Part shown: positions 1 to 6,397 of the stretch, in pieces
Position numbering within the stretch: the first letter of the stretch is position 1
Layout of the letters: each line of letters starts with the position of its first letter
NCBI GenBank assembly: GCA_017390825.1
Contig: JAFPAK010000150.1
Span: 1-10,546, forward strand
Source of the DNA: Clostridia bacterium
GTDB taxonomy: Bacteria; Bacillota_A; Clostridia; Oscillospirales; Acutalibacteraceae
Length of the DNA stretch: 10,546 nt
Direction of reading: 5' to 3'
The notes under the pieces: model-generated
Databases searched by the model: none
Told to the model about the DNA's origin: nothing
The model's input: only the letters and a program-made list of their open reading frames with translations
Position numbers and translations under genes: made by a program

Positions 1-157
1 ATTTACCGACAATGCCGGCCGCCATAAAACTCACTCTATAGCTGCCCATCCAAAACGGTGACACATAATCGCTTAAAAATACTGCACCAATATGATCTGT
101 CAGCATTGCTAAAACAGCAATAACCTTTATTTGCATTCCGTTGAGTTTTAATTTCAT
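1..157 (-). CDS. TraX-like integral membrane protein, 5' part only
   Basis: Only the first 52 codons are present; the gene continues past the left edge. The protein begins MKLKLNGMQIKVIAVLAMLT and continues with a DHIG tetrapeptide at residues 21-24. A short N-terminus followed by a hydrophobic helix ending in TDHIG is typical of the TraX family, named after the F-plasmid pilin acetylase. Most chromosomal members in Firmicutes are multi-pass membrane proteins of unknown, possibly acyltransferase, role. The start is supported by an AGAGGAT ribosome binding site that overlaps the TAG stop of the HD-domain gene 8 bp upstream, suggesting coupled translation. The family call rests on a short fragment, so any function beyond 'TraX-like membrane protein' is not supported. 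Confidence 0.6.
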   Translation of the reverse strand, partial: MKLKLNGMQIKVIAVLAMLTDHIGAVFLSDYVSPFWMGSYRVSFMAAGIVGK

Positions 158-165
158 AGCATCCT

Positions 166-768
166 CTACACAAGACTTATTGATGAATTATTAAATACAT
201 CGGGCAAAAGCTCATAAATATTGCATCCGCATCCTTGATCAAAATAGCTTTTAAGCTTTAAAAATCCACGCCATTTATCTAGAGTTGTATCACTGAACCC
301 GTGGCGCAATGCTACATCTACAAGCCGTTTTTCAACTATACAAGCTCCGTTGGGCAGAGAAATAGCATCACATAACTGAATAAGCTTGTCATAATCGTCA
401 AATTCGGTACTGATAAGAAACTCGTTCAAGAACTCTTTTTGAGCATCATTGCAATCATATTTACCTGAAAATGAACTGATATCCTTTATAGGAAATGAGT
501 GTGTTAAGCAAATGCGGGCAATTTCAGGCTGACCTATGCTCATCATATATTCATAGCCGTCAAATATATGAAGAATACCTTTTATACCGTTTCTTCTGCC
601 GATATCGTGCATAAGTCCGAACACGTACGCTCTGTCACTATCCATACCGCATTTTTTAGCTATCTGTTTCGCATTTTCTGCCACAGATAAGCTGTGTTGC
701 TGCCAAGCTCCGGGATTGAGTTTACCTGCAATATTCAATTCATTTATCGCTTGATTCGATGTAAGCAT
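166..768 (-). CDS. HD-domain metal-dependent hydrolase (predicted phosphohydrolase)
   Basis: A 200-residue soluble protein with the HD-superfamily signature: His25, the MHDIGRR motif with His54-Asp55, further His at 67 and 90, and Asp134 in LCDAIS. These residues fit the H...HD...D metal-binding pattern of HD phosphohydrolases, which cleave phosphoester bonds in nucleotides or related substrates. There is no GYP motif, RelA-like synthetase, PAS or membrane segment, so neither cyclic-di-GMP nor (p)ppGpp activity is indicated and the substrate is unknown. The ATG at 768 is preceded by AGGAG at 7-nt spacing. It lies 29 bp inside the end of the upstream methyltransferase gene, in another frame, so translation is probably coupled. 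The TraX-like gene follows after 8 bp. Family membership is confident; the specific role is not. Confidence 0.85.
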   Translation of the reverse strand: MLTSNQAINELNIAGKLNPGAWQQHSLSVAENAKQIAKKCGMDSDRAYVFGLMHDIGRRNGIKGILHIFDGYEYMMSIGQPEIARICLTHSFPIKDISSFSGKYDCNDAQKEFLNEFLISTEFDDYDKLIQLCDAISLPNGACIVEKRLVDVALRHGFSDTTLDKWRGFLKLKSYFDQGCGCNIYELLPDVFNNSSISLV

Positions 769-2119
769 TCTTACACTCCTGATTGTTTATTATTAACGCC
801 ACACTCTCCACATGTGCAGTTCTCGGAAACAGATCGACAGGTTGAACTTCTTTTACTGCATACCCATTTTCGCCAAACTTCTTTAAATCACGTGCAAGAG
901 TTGCAGGATCGCAGGAAACATACACAACTCTTTCGGGGCTGAAATCATTTGTTATAGTATCAATAAGTTCTACTGTAAGTCCTTTTCTCGGTGGATCAAC
1001 TATAACAACATCCGGACATAGTCCTTCATTTTGCAGTCTTTTAGCTGCGTCGGGTGCACTACCGCAGATAAATTCGGTATTTTCAATGCCGTTCTCCTTT
1101 GCATTAAACTTTGCATCGCAAACAGCATCAGGAACTATCTCAACACCGATGATACGCTCGGCTCTTTTAGCCATTGAAAGACCGATAGTACCCGCACCGC
1201 AATATAGATCAAGAACTATTTTACCGTCCGGCTCTGCATATTCTGCAGCAATACCATATAGCCTCTCTGCCATAGCACGATTGACCTGATAAAATGATAA
1301 CGGCGATAATTTGATCTTAACACCACAAAGAATATCGGTAATATACCCTTTACCGTAAAGAGTACGGTTGTTCCGTCCTAAAATCACATTGGTCTTTTCT
1401 TTGTTAATATTCAAAACGAAAGTACTGACTTCAGGATGAGCAGATGATACTGCATCTACAAGCTGTTGCTCACACTTTAATCTATTCGAATTGATAACAA
1501 GTGACGCCATTATCTCGCCGGTCATTTCCGCTTTGCGAAGATAAATGTGGCGAACAATCCCCGTATGCTTTATCTCGTCATACGCAGGAATATTATTACT
1601 TTTCAGTACGCTGCAAATAGTTTCAATAATGGGCGAAAACTCCTGCGGCTGCAAGCGGCAATCGTTACATGGCACAACACGGTGGGAATGAAATGCATAA
1701 AATCCCGCATTTAACGAAGCTGACAACGGATACTGCGCTTTGTTGCGGTAGCCGTATAACTCATGAGCACCTACAATATCATTTATAGGCGCACAGAGCT
1801 TACCCACACGCTCTACTGCATCTGCAACACGCTTATGCTTGATGCGCATTTCTTCTTCATATGAAATATGGCGGTAACAACAGCCTCCGCATTTTGAAAA
1901 CACATTACAGTCAGGATCGATACGGGCTGTGCTCTTATCTATGAACTCAACTATTTTCCCAAAGCAATAATTCTTTAGCACCTTTACGATAAGCACTCGC
2001 AAAGTATCGCCGACTGCCGCAAACGGAACGAATACCGCAATGTTTTCATATCTACCAATGCCGAAGCCATCAACACTTATATCAGTTATTTCCAAAGTAA
2101 TTATATCATTCTTTTTCAT
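740..2119 (-). CDS. rlmD: 23S rRNA (uracil-5-)-methyltransferase, RlmD/RumA/RlmCD family
   Basis: This 459-residue enzyme transfers a methyl group from SAM to C5 of uridine in 23S rRNA. In Firmicutes one such enzyme (RlmCD) can modify both U747 and U1939; which site this one uses cannot be read here. Residues 1-60 form a TRAM RNA-binding domain. An iron-sulphur motif follows, C71-x5-C77-x2-C80, with the fourth ligand C151 or C154. The methyltransferase domain has FYQVN near 276-280, the SAM loop DLYCGAG at 304-310, VDPPRKG at 374-380, the nucleophile Cys403 in YVSCDPATLARDL, and the C-terminal base Glu438 in HVESVAL. Length is normal for the family. The ATG at 2119 has a GGAG ribosome binding site 6 nt upstream, directly after the U-tract of the rnpB hairpin. 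Several Firmicutes paralogues share this architecture, so the enzyme class is firm and the exact gene symbol less so. Confidence 0.93.
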   Translation of the reverse strand: MKKNDIITLEITDISVDGFGIGRYENIAVFVPFAAVGDTLRVLIVKVLKNYCFGKIVEFIDKSTARIDPDCNVFSKCGGCCYRHISYEEEMRIKHKRVADAVERVGKLCAPINDIVGAHELYGYRNKAQYPLSASLNAGFYAFHSHRVVPCNDCRLQPQEFSPIIETICSVLKSNNIPAYDEIKHTGIVRHIYLRKAEMTGEIMASLVINSNRLKCEQQLVDAVSSAHPEVSTFVLNINKEKTNVILGRNNRTLYGKGYITDILCGVKIKLSPLSFYQVNRAMAERLYGIAAEYAEPDGKIVLDLYCGAGTIGLSMAKRAERIIGVEIVPDAVCDAKFNAKENGIENTEFICGSAPDAAKRLQNEGLCPDVVIVDPPRKGLTVELIDTITNDFSPERVVYVSCDPATLARDLKKFGENGYAVKEVQPVDLFPRTAHVESVALIINNQECKNAYIESSDK

Positions 2120-2128
2120 AACAACTCC

Positions 2129-2162
2129 AAAATTAAAACAGGCGGCGGGTATTCCGCCGCCT
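2129..2162 (-). terminator. GC-rich hairpin with T-tract after rnpB
   Basis: A 9-bp perfect stem, AGGCGGCGG (2140-2148) paired with CCGCCGCCT (2154-2162), has a 5-nt loop. Read on the minus strand it is followed by GTTTTAATTTT. It sits about 8 bases beyond the RNase P RNA 3' end and fits an intrinsic terminator or 3'-end processing hairpin. The T-tract is interrupted by two A residues, which may allow readthrough into the methyltransferase gene that begins 10 bases later. Confidence 0.75.
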
Positions 2163-2169
2163 AAAATGG

Positions 2170-2503
2170 CATGAGCAAATCGTAAGCCGAGTTCTGTCGT
2201 GTGCGATCATCTATCTGGGACAGTTGTTACCAACTGCCTCAAGCCGCTTTTCGGGATAACACCGAGCAAGTGTATGCTCCCTGTCAGCGTTGCACCGGAT
2301 AGGGTTTACAGAGCACAGAATGTTACCACTCTGCCGGTGAGCTCTTACCTCGCCTTTCCACCCTTACCGCAATTAATGCGGCGGTTTATTTCTGTTGCAC
2401 TATCCCGGAAGTCACCTTCGGCGGCCGTTAGCCGTTATCCTGCTCTGTGGTGCTCGGACTTTCCTCATATGCATAAGCATACGCGATCGCATAATTTACT
2501 CAC
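2170..2503 (-). ncRNA. rnpB: RNase P RNA, bacterial type A
   Basis: The catalytic RNA that matures tRNA 5' ends. On the minus strand the conserved core is unmistakable: GAGGAAAGTCCG near the 5' end (P4 strand), ACAGAAATAAACCGCC, GGGTGGAAAGGCGAGG, the GTAAGAGCTCACCGG P11/P12 block, ATAGATGATCGC, and ACAGAACTCGGCTTA near the 3' end. P1 forms from TGAGTAAATT (2502-2493) and GATTTGCTCA (2181-2172). P2 forms from TGCGATC (2491-2485) and GATCGCA (2208-2202). P3 is a GTATGC-TTAT-GCATAT hairpin between P2 and P4. The 5' end is set by a consensus promoter whose -10 lies 7 bases upstream; both ends are good to a few bases. The long plus-strand open frame across this locus is an antisense shadow. Confidence 0.97.
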
Positions 2504-2509
2504 ACATTT

Positions 2510-2538
2510 ATTTTAAAGTATAACTGTTAAAAAGTCAA
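2510..2538 (-). promoter_or_regulatory. rnpB promoter (sigma-A type)
   Basis: On the minus strand, TTGACT (2538-2533) is separated by exactly 17 bp from TAAAAT (2515-2510). Transcription would start about 7 bases downstream, near 2503, where the RNase P P1 helix begins. Agreement between the promoter and the RNA 5' end makes this call strong. Confidence 0.88.
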
Positions 2539-2573
2539 TACAAGAAAACAAGATAAAACAAAGCATAAAATCT

Positions 2574-2606
2574 ATATTAAATTTATTTAAAATACATATT
2601 AAATTT
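2574..2606 (+). repeat. Pair of 11-bp direct repeats upstream of the transporter promoter
   Basis: ATATTAAATTT occurs at 2574-2584 and again at 2596-2606, 22 bp apart (about two helical turns). The second copy ends 3 bases before the -35 box at 2610. It could be a regulator site or an AT-rich UP-like element. The region is very AT-rich, so a chance origin is possible. Confidence 0.4.
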
Positions 2607-2609
2607 CAA

Positions 2610-2638
2610 TTGACAAACAGATGGGTATAATGTAAAAT
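2610..2638 (+). promoter_or_regulatory. Promoter of the Na+/phosphate cotransporter gene
   Basis: A perfect -35 box TTGACA (2610-2615) and -10 box TAAAAT (2633-2638) are separated by 17 bp. Predicted transcription start is near 2645, giving a leader of about 34 nt that contains the GGAGG ribosome binding site at 2667-2671. Confidence 0.85.
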
Positions 2639-2678
2639 AATGTTGATTAACACAAAAATCTGATATGGAGGACGTTTA

Positions 2679-4448
2679 ATGAATATATTAGACTTTCTGA
2701 CTTTAGTCGGCGGACTCGCCTTGTTCCTTTACGGTATGGAAGTAATGAGCGACGCACTAAAGAAATGTGCAGGTAACCAGCTCAAAACTATTTTAGGAAA
2801 TCTTACAAGTAATCAATTTAAGGGATTTTTGCTTGGTATTGCAGTTACCTGCGTTATTCAGAGTTCATCTGCAACAACAGTTATGGTTGTAGGCTTTGTA
2901 AATTCCGGTGTTATGCTACTTTCGCAAGCAATCGGCGTAATTATGGGCGCTAATGTCGGCACTGCTATTACTGCATGGCTTACAGGTCTTTCGGGTATTG
3001 GCGGCAGCGGCGAACAGGCAGCCGAATTTTTAAGCTACTTAAAGCCTTCTGCATGGACACCTATACTTGCACTTATCGGCATTTGTCTTGTAATGTTCTC
3101 TAAACATTCAAAACACAAGGATTTCGGCACTATTCTTCTCGGCTTTTCCGTGCTTATGTTCGGTATGGAGTCCATGTCCGCTGCGGTAAGCGGTCTTAAA
3201 GATGATGAAGGATTCAGACAGTTACTCACTGCATTTGAAAATCCGATACTCGGTGTACTTGCAGGTACTATCGTAACTGCAATCGTTCAAAGTTCGTCAG
3301 CATCTGTCGGTATTCTGCAGTCACTTACAACAACAGGTGCAATCACCTATAATGCTGCTATTCCGATCATTATGGGTCAAAATATCGGTACTTGTGTAAC
3401 TGCTCTTATTTCATCATTTGGTGCTACCAAAAATGGTAAGCGTGCAGCACTTGCTCATTTGTATTTCAACATCATAGGTGTTGTATTTTGGCTTTCAATC
3501 CTATATATAGTAAACGCATTTATGGAGCTTCCATTTATGCAGGCTACAATTGATATGTGGGGTGTTGCTTTTGTTCATACAATATTTAAGTTATTAAGCG
3601 TTGCTCTTATTGCTCCATTTGCTAAATATCTTGAAAAATTGGCGGTTATGTCAGTTCGTGATTCCGATAAAAAAGAGGAATACAACGCCCTCGACGAACG
3701 TCTGCTTTCTACACCTACCATTGCTGTTGAGCGAAGCCAATTTGTTTCAAATGTAATGGCAAATGATTCAATCAACGCAGTTAAAAAGGCTATCTCAATT
3801 TTGTTTGATTACAACAAAAAGACTGCTGAAGAAATCAATGAGCTTGAAGGCAAAGTAGATATATATGAGGATAAAATAGGCACATATCTTGTTAAGGTAT
3901 GCAGTGAGGATATGCCAAAGCGTGACAGCCGTAAAGCAGTCGAACTTCTGCATATTATTAATGATATTGAACGCATATCCGATCACGCAATAAACATCAT
4001 TAATTCCTCAGAGGAGATACATTCAAAGTCTATCGAGTTTTCCGAAGAAGCCCGTGCAGAGCTTTCTGTACTGCTTGGCGCTATTGATGAAATACTCAGC
4101 ATAACACAAGAGGCTCTGACGCAGGACGATACATCAATTGCTGCAAAAGTAGAGCCGCTCGAACAGGTTATTGACGGCATTATTACAAAGATTCGTTTGC
4201 GTCATGTAGACCGTCTGCAAAAAGGCAACTGCACTATTGAGCTTGGATTTGTGCTTACCGATCTGCTTACTAACTTTGAACGTATTTCAGATCACTGTTC
4301 GAATATTGCGATCGCTATGATTGCTGTTGAAAACAAGACATTTGATACGCACGAATTCCTTGATGAGATCAAACATGAGGATCCCGAATTCAAAAGAATG
4401 TATCACGAATACAAACAAAAGTATTCATTAAAAAAGCTAGCACAGTAA
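2679..4448 (+). CDS. Na+/phosphate cotransporter with C-terminal PhoU-like domain
   Basis: A 589-residue membrane protein of the NptA/YjbB (PNaS, SLC34-like) family, which moves inorganic phosphate with sodium across the cytoplasmic membrane. The duplicated transport core is visible as two QSSSA motifs (61-65 and 204-208), each followed by an NxGT motif (ANVGTAIT at 91-98, QNIGTCVT at 234-241), among hydrophobic helices spanning about 5-315. Residues about 355-575 are charged and helical with paired NDIERISDHAINI and NFERISDHCSNI motifs, the metal-binding signatures of PhoU three-helix bundles. The PhoU part probably adjusts transport to phosphate status, as inferred for this family. The ATG at 2679 has GGAGG 7 nt upstream and a consensus promoter. 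The gene is monocistronic, divergent from rnpB and convergent with the PASTA pseudokinase gene. Efflux rather than uptake has been proposed for E. coli YjbB, so direction is open. Confidence 0.93.
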   Translation: MNILDFLTLVGGLALFLYGMEVMSDALKKCAGNQLKTILGNLTSNQFKGFLLGIAVTCVIQSSSATTVMVVGFVNSGVMLLSQAIGVIMGANVGTAITAWLTGLSGIGGSGEQAAEFLSYLKPSAWTPILALIGICLVMFSKHSKHKDFGTILLGFSVLMFGMESMSAAVSGLKDDEGFRQLLTAFENPILGVLAGTIVTAIVQSSSASVGILQSLTTTGAITYNAAIPIIMGQNIGTCVTALISSFGATKNGKRAALAHLYFNIIGVVFWLSILYIVNAFMELPFMQATIDMWGVAFVHTIFKLLSVALIAPFAKYLEKLAVMSVRDSDKKEEYNALDERLLSTPTIAVERSQFVSNVMANDSINAVKKAISILFDYNKKTAEEINELEGKVDIYEDKIGTYLVKVCSEDMPKRDSRKAVELLHIINDIERISDHAINIINSSEEIHSKSIEFSEEARAELSVLLGAIDEILSITQEALTQDDTSIAAKVEPLEQVIDGIITKIRLRHVDRLQKGNCTIELGFVLTDLLTNFERISDHCSNIAIAMIAVENKTFDTHEFLDEIKHEDPEFKRMYHEYKQKYSLKKLAQ

Positions 4449-4451
4449 TAC

Positions 4452-4487
4452 AAAACCGTTCAGATTCAAACAGATCTGAACGGTTTT
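4452..4487. terminator. Bidirectional terminator between convergent genes
   Basis: A 14-bp perfect stem pairs AAAACCGTTCAGAT (4452-4465) with ATCTGAACGGTTTT (4474-4487) around an 8-nt loop. The flanking A and T runs give a U-tract in both directions. It lies 3 bases after the transporter stop and 3 bases after the pseudokinase stop on the other strand, so one element can end both transcripts. Confidence 0.9.
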
Positions 4488-4490
4488 AAT

Positions 4491-6215
4491 TTATTGCTGT
4501 TTAGTTGTTGTTTCCGACTGTGCTGTGCTGCTTTCATCAGGTGCGTCAGTCTGTACCGCAGTTGACGGTGCTGTGGTTTCAACACGCGAATTTATCGAAA
4601 TTGTAATATACTCATCAGCGCTTATCGCCTCTCCTATTGCAGGATTGCAATATACAACGCTTGCAGGTGCCCCGTTTGCATCATAACGAGATTCAAACAC
4701 AACATTCTCGTAAGGAATACCTACTTCGTATAGTTTCAGCAAAGCCTCTTCTTTGGTAAGACCCATAACATTAGGCATTGCAAACTTTTCAGTTCCAAGA
4801 CTTATAACTATTTTTATTGTGTCACCTTTTTGTATTTTCGTACCTGCTGCAGGCTCCTGCGAAAGAATAGTGCCTGCTTTGGAATCGTCATATTTTTTAG
4901 ACTCTACTACGATAGAATATGTCTGACGAAGTTTTATAGTGTCACTGCTTGAAAGAAATTCCTGATATGTCATTCCCGAATTAACAAGATCCGGCGTATC
5001 GTCTGTGTTAGGATCCGGTATCAACGAAGAATAATCAACGGTTGTGCTGGCAGGAACGGTAGTAACTTCTTCAGATGTATTGCTTTCCTCACCCTTAGGC
5101 CACAAGAACAGATATATACCAGTACCTATTATTGCTATTATAATGATAGTTACCAGCATTGAAACAACTGCATATTTTAACGAACTGCTCTTCTTTTTGT
5201 TGCTCTGCTTTTCTTTTACCGCCTTATCCTGTACACGTTCATTAGCACGGCTGATGACCGATGGTGAAGCAGAAAGCTCATCTCGAAATGCTTCAATGCT
5301 CTGTGTACGCTCTGAAGGCATTATCTGCATTGCATTTGTTAGGGCTGAAATGACATACGCTGAAAGCGAATCAGCTACTTTAGGCGGAATGATGAGACGG
5401 TCATTAGTAACCCTTGCATTTGCCTCAGGAGGCGGACTGCCGACAAGTACACGGTAAACTACCGATGCCAAAGCATATACATCCGTCCACGGACCTTGCT
5501 CACCGTCAAACCCATACTGCTCGATAGCGGCATAGCCTTTAAACAACTGCACATGCATATCACTGCCTGCTGTTCTTGCATCAGGAACACAGAATTCCGT
5601 GATCCTTATTTTTCCGTCCTTACCGACAACGAGTGTGTCAGGAGATATGCCTCTGTGAATTATGTCAACCTGATGCAAAGAGGACAAGGTAGACATTATC
5701 GGCATAAACAATGTGCGCATCTGCTCAAAATTCAGAATTCCGTTGTTTCTGATAAGGAAATCACGCAGAGTTATTGTTTCAACTGTTTCGCTTATGTAAT
5801 AAGCTGTGCCGTTTGCCTCAAAAATATCATACACCGGGAAAAGAGCGGTCAGACCCCTCATTCTGGCAAGCGATCTTGCGAGTGCCAAAAAAGACATTTT
5901 GTGAGCAGAAAAGCTTTCCTCATAGCTTCCAAGAGGCTTAACAGTAAGATTTATACGCTCACATAGGCCTGCCGGACAATATTCTCTGATGCGAACGGCT
6001 GTTTTTTGCGAGATATCATAACCGAGATATGTATATCCCTCACCGTTTTTAGAAAGCATTTTTCCAACTATATACTTTTCTTCCAATACAGTTTTAAGCG
6101 GTAATGCACCCTGCTCGTTGCCGTTTTCCCCGTTGAAATTACAATGGGGACACACCGGCTCGTAATCAGGCTTTTCACGCATACAGCCAAGACAAAGCTT
6201 GCTTAAATCGCTCAT
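4491..6215 (-). CDS. Membrane PASTA-domain pseudokinase with N-terminal zinc ribbon
   Basis: A 574-residue protein related to PrkC/Stk-type Ser/Thr kinases. Order: a zinc ribbon C8-x2-C11-x10-C22-x2-C25; a kinase-like domain about 45-315; a basic stretch KKK at 340-342; one transmembrane helix about 348-371; a Ser/Thr-rich linker; two PASTA-like repeats about 410-473 and 476-543; and a Thr/Ser/Gln-rich tail. Catalytic residues are replaced: the VAIK lysine is Arg77, HRDxxxxN reads HRGISPDT (Asp to Gly189, Asn to Thr194), DFG reads EFC (207-209), and the glycine loop is degenerate. The GYAAIEQY and WTDVYAL blocks (227-249) are kept, so the fold is probably intact. PASTA repeats in this family bind peptidoglycan fragments or lipid II, suggesting envelope sensing coupled to a non-catalytic cytoplasmic domain. 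The start at 6215 has AAAGGAG 10 nt upstream. The usual partner phosphatase is not in the window. Confidence 0.88.
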   Translation of the reverse strand: MSDLSKLCLGCMREKPDYEPVCPHCNFNGENGNEQGALPLKTVLEEKYIVGKMLSKNGEGYTYLGYDISQKTAVRIREYCPAGLCERINLTVKPLGSYEESFSAHKMSFLALARSLARMRGLTALFPVYDIFEANGTAYYISETVETITLRDFLIRNNGILNFEQMRTLFMPIMSTLSSLHQVDIIHRGISPDTLVVGKDGKIRITEFCVPDARTAGSDMHVQLFKGYAAIEQYGFDGEQGPWTDVYALASVVYRVLVGSPPPEANARVTNDRLIIPPKVADSLSAYVISALTNAMQIMPSERTQSIEAFRDELSASPSVISRANERVQDKAVKEKQSNKKKSSSLKYAVVSMLVTIIIIAIIGTGIYLFLWPKGEESNTSEEVTTVPASTTVDYSSLIPDPNTDDTPDLVNSGMTYQEFLSSSDTIKLRQTYSIVVESKKYDDSKAGTILSQEPAAGTKIQKGDTIKIVISLGTEKFAMPNVMGLTKEEALLKLYEVGIPYENVVFESRYDANGAPASVVYCNPAIGEAISADEYITISINSRVETTAPSTAVQTDAPDESSTAQSETTTKQQ

Positions 6216-6257
6216 AACTAAATATCTCCTTTCGGAAAAATATTATTATACTAGCAT

Positions 6258-6286
6258 ATTATACAATAAAATCGTTGATCAATCAA
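6258..6286 (-). promoter_or_regulatory. Promoter of the PASTA pseudokinase gene
   Basis: On the minus strand, TTGATT (6286-6281) is separated by 17 bp from a perfect TATAAT (6263-6258). A GTAAC-type direct repeat lies 4 bases upstream of the -35 box. A second TATAAT further downstream lacks a suitable -35 box. Confidence 0.75.
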
Positions 6287-6290
6287 GTAT

Positions 6291-6307
6291 GGTAACAAAA
6301 ATGTAAC
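6291..6307 (+). promoter_or_regulatory. WalR-like direct repeat GGTAAC-N5-TGTAAC
   Basis: GGTAAC (6291-6296), five A residues, then TGTAAC (6302-6307): two hexamers with an 11-bp period. The second half fits TGTWAH, the half-site described for the cell-wall regulator WalR in Bacillus and relatives; the first half differs at one base. It lies just upstream of the pseudokinase -35 box and about 30 bp upstream of the opposing lipoprotein promoter. PhoP-family boxes also have 11-bp-spaced TTACA-type repeats, so the cognate regulator is uncertain. Confidence 0.35.
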
Positions 6308-6323
6308 AAATGAAAAGAAAATA

Positions 6324-6353
6324 TTTGATTATTCATATTTATTTTTAATCAAA
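6324..6353. repeat. 8-bp inverted repeat in the divergent intergenic region
   Basis: TTTGATTA (6324-6331) and TAATCAAA (6346-6353) form a perfect inverted repeat with a 14-bp AT-rich spacer. The right arm lies inside the -35/-10 spacer of the lipoprotein promoter, so a dimeric repressor could act here. In such AT-rich DNA chance cannot be excluded. Confidence 0.4.
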
Positions 6354-6366
6354 GATGTGTTAAAAT
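6338..6366 (+). promoter_or_regulatory. Extended -10 promoter of the lipoprotein-CotH operon
   Basis: TAAAAT (6361-6366) is preceded by TGT (6358-6360), an extended -10 element. The -35 hexamer at the 17-bp position is weak (TTTATT, 6338-6343), which suggests dependence on the extended -10 or on an activator. Transcription would start near 6373, giving a leader of about 25 nt. Confidence 0.5.
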
Positions 6367-6383
6367 GATAACTATATTGCTTA

Positions 6384-6392
6384 AAAGGAAAG
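6384..6392 (+). promoter_or_regulatory. Ribosome binding site that fixes the lipoprotein start
   Basis: AAAGGAAAG lies just before the ATG at 6398. An in-frame ATG at 6365 falls within and just after the -10 box and has no ribosome binding site, so 6398 is the start. Confidence 0.75.
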
Positions 6393-6397
6393 TGTTT

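Noticed and set aside
2199..2516. 105-codon plus-strand open frame
   Set aside because: It lies antisense across the RNase P RNA gene, whose conserved core and helices explain the sequence; no ribosome binding site precedes it.
2626..2631. Perfect TATAAT downstream of TTGACA in the transporter promoter
   Set aside because: The spacing to the -35 box is only 10 bp; TAAAAT at 2633-2638 has the correct 17-bp spacing.
5044..5966. Two plus-strand open frames of 137 and 156 codons
   Set aside because: They are antisense to the kinase-like coding region, have no family resemblance, and their composition follows from the coding strand.
6243..6251. Second minus-strand TATAAT in the pseudokinase leader
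   Set aside because: No acceptable -35 hexamer lies at 16-18 bp, and the upstream TTGATT-17-TATAAT is better.
6365..6397. Earlier ATG start adding 11 residues to the lipoprotein
   Set aside because: The ATG overlaps the -10 box, would precede the transcription start, and would put extra residues ahead of a normal lipoprotein signal.
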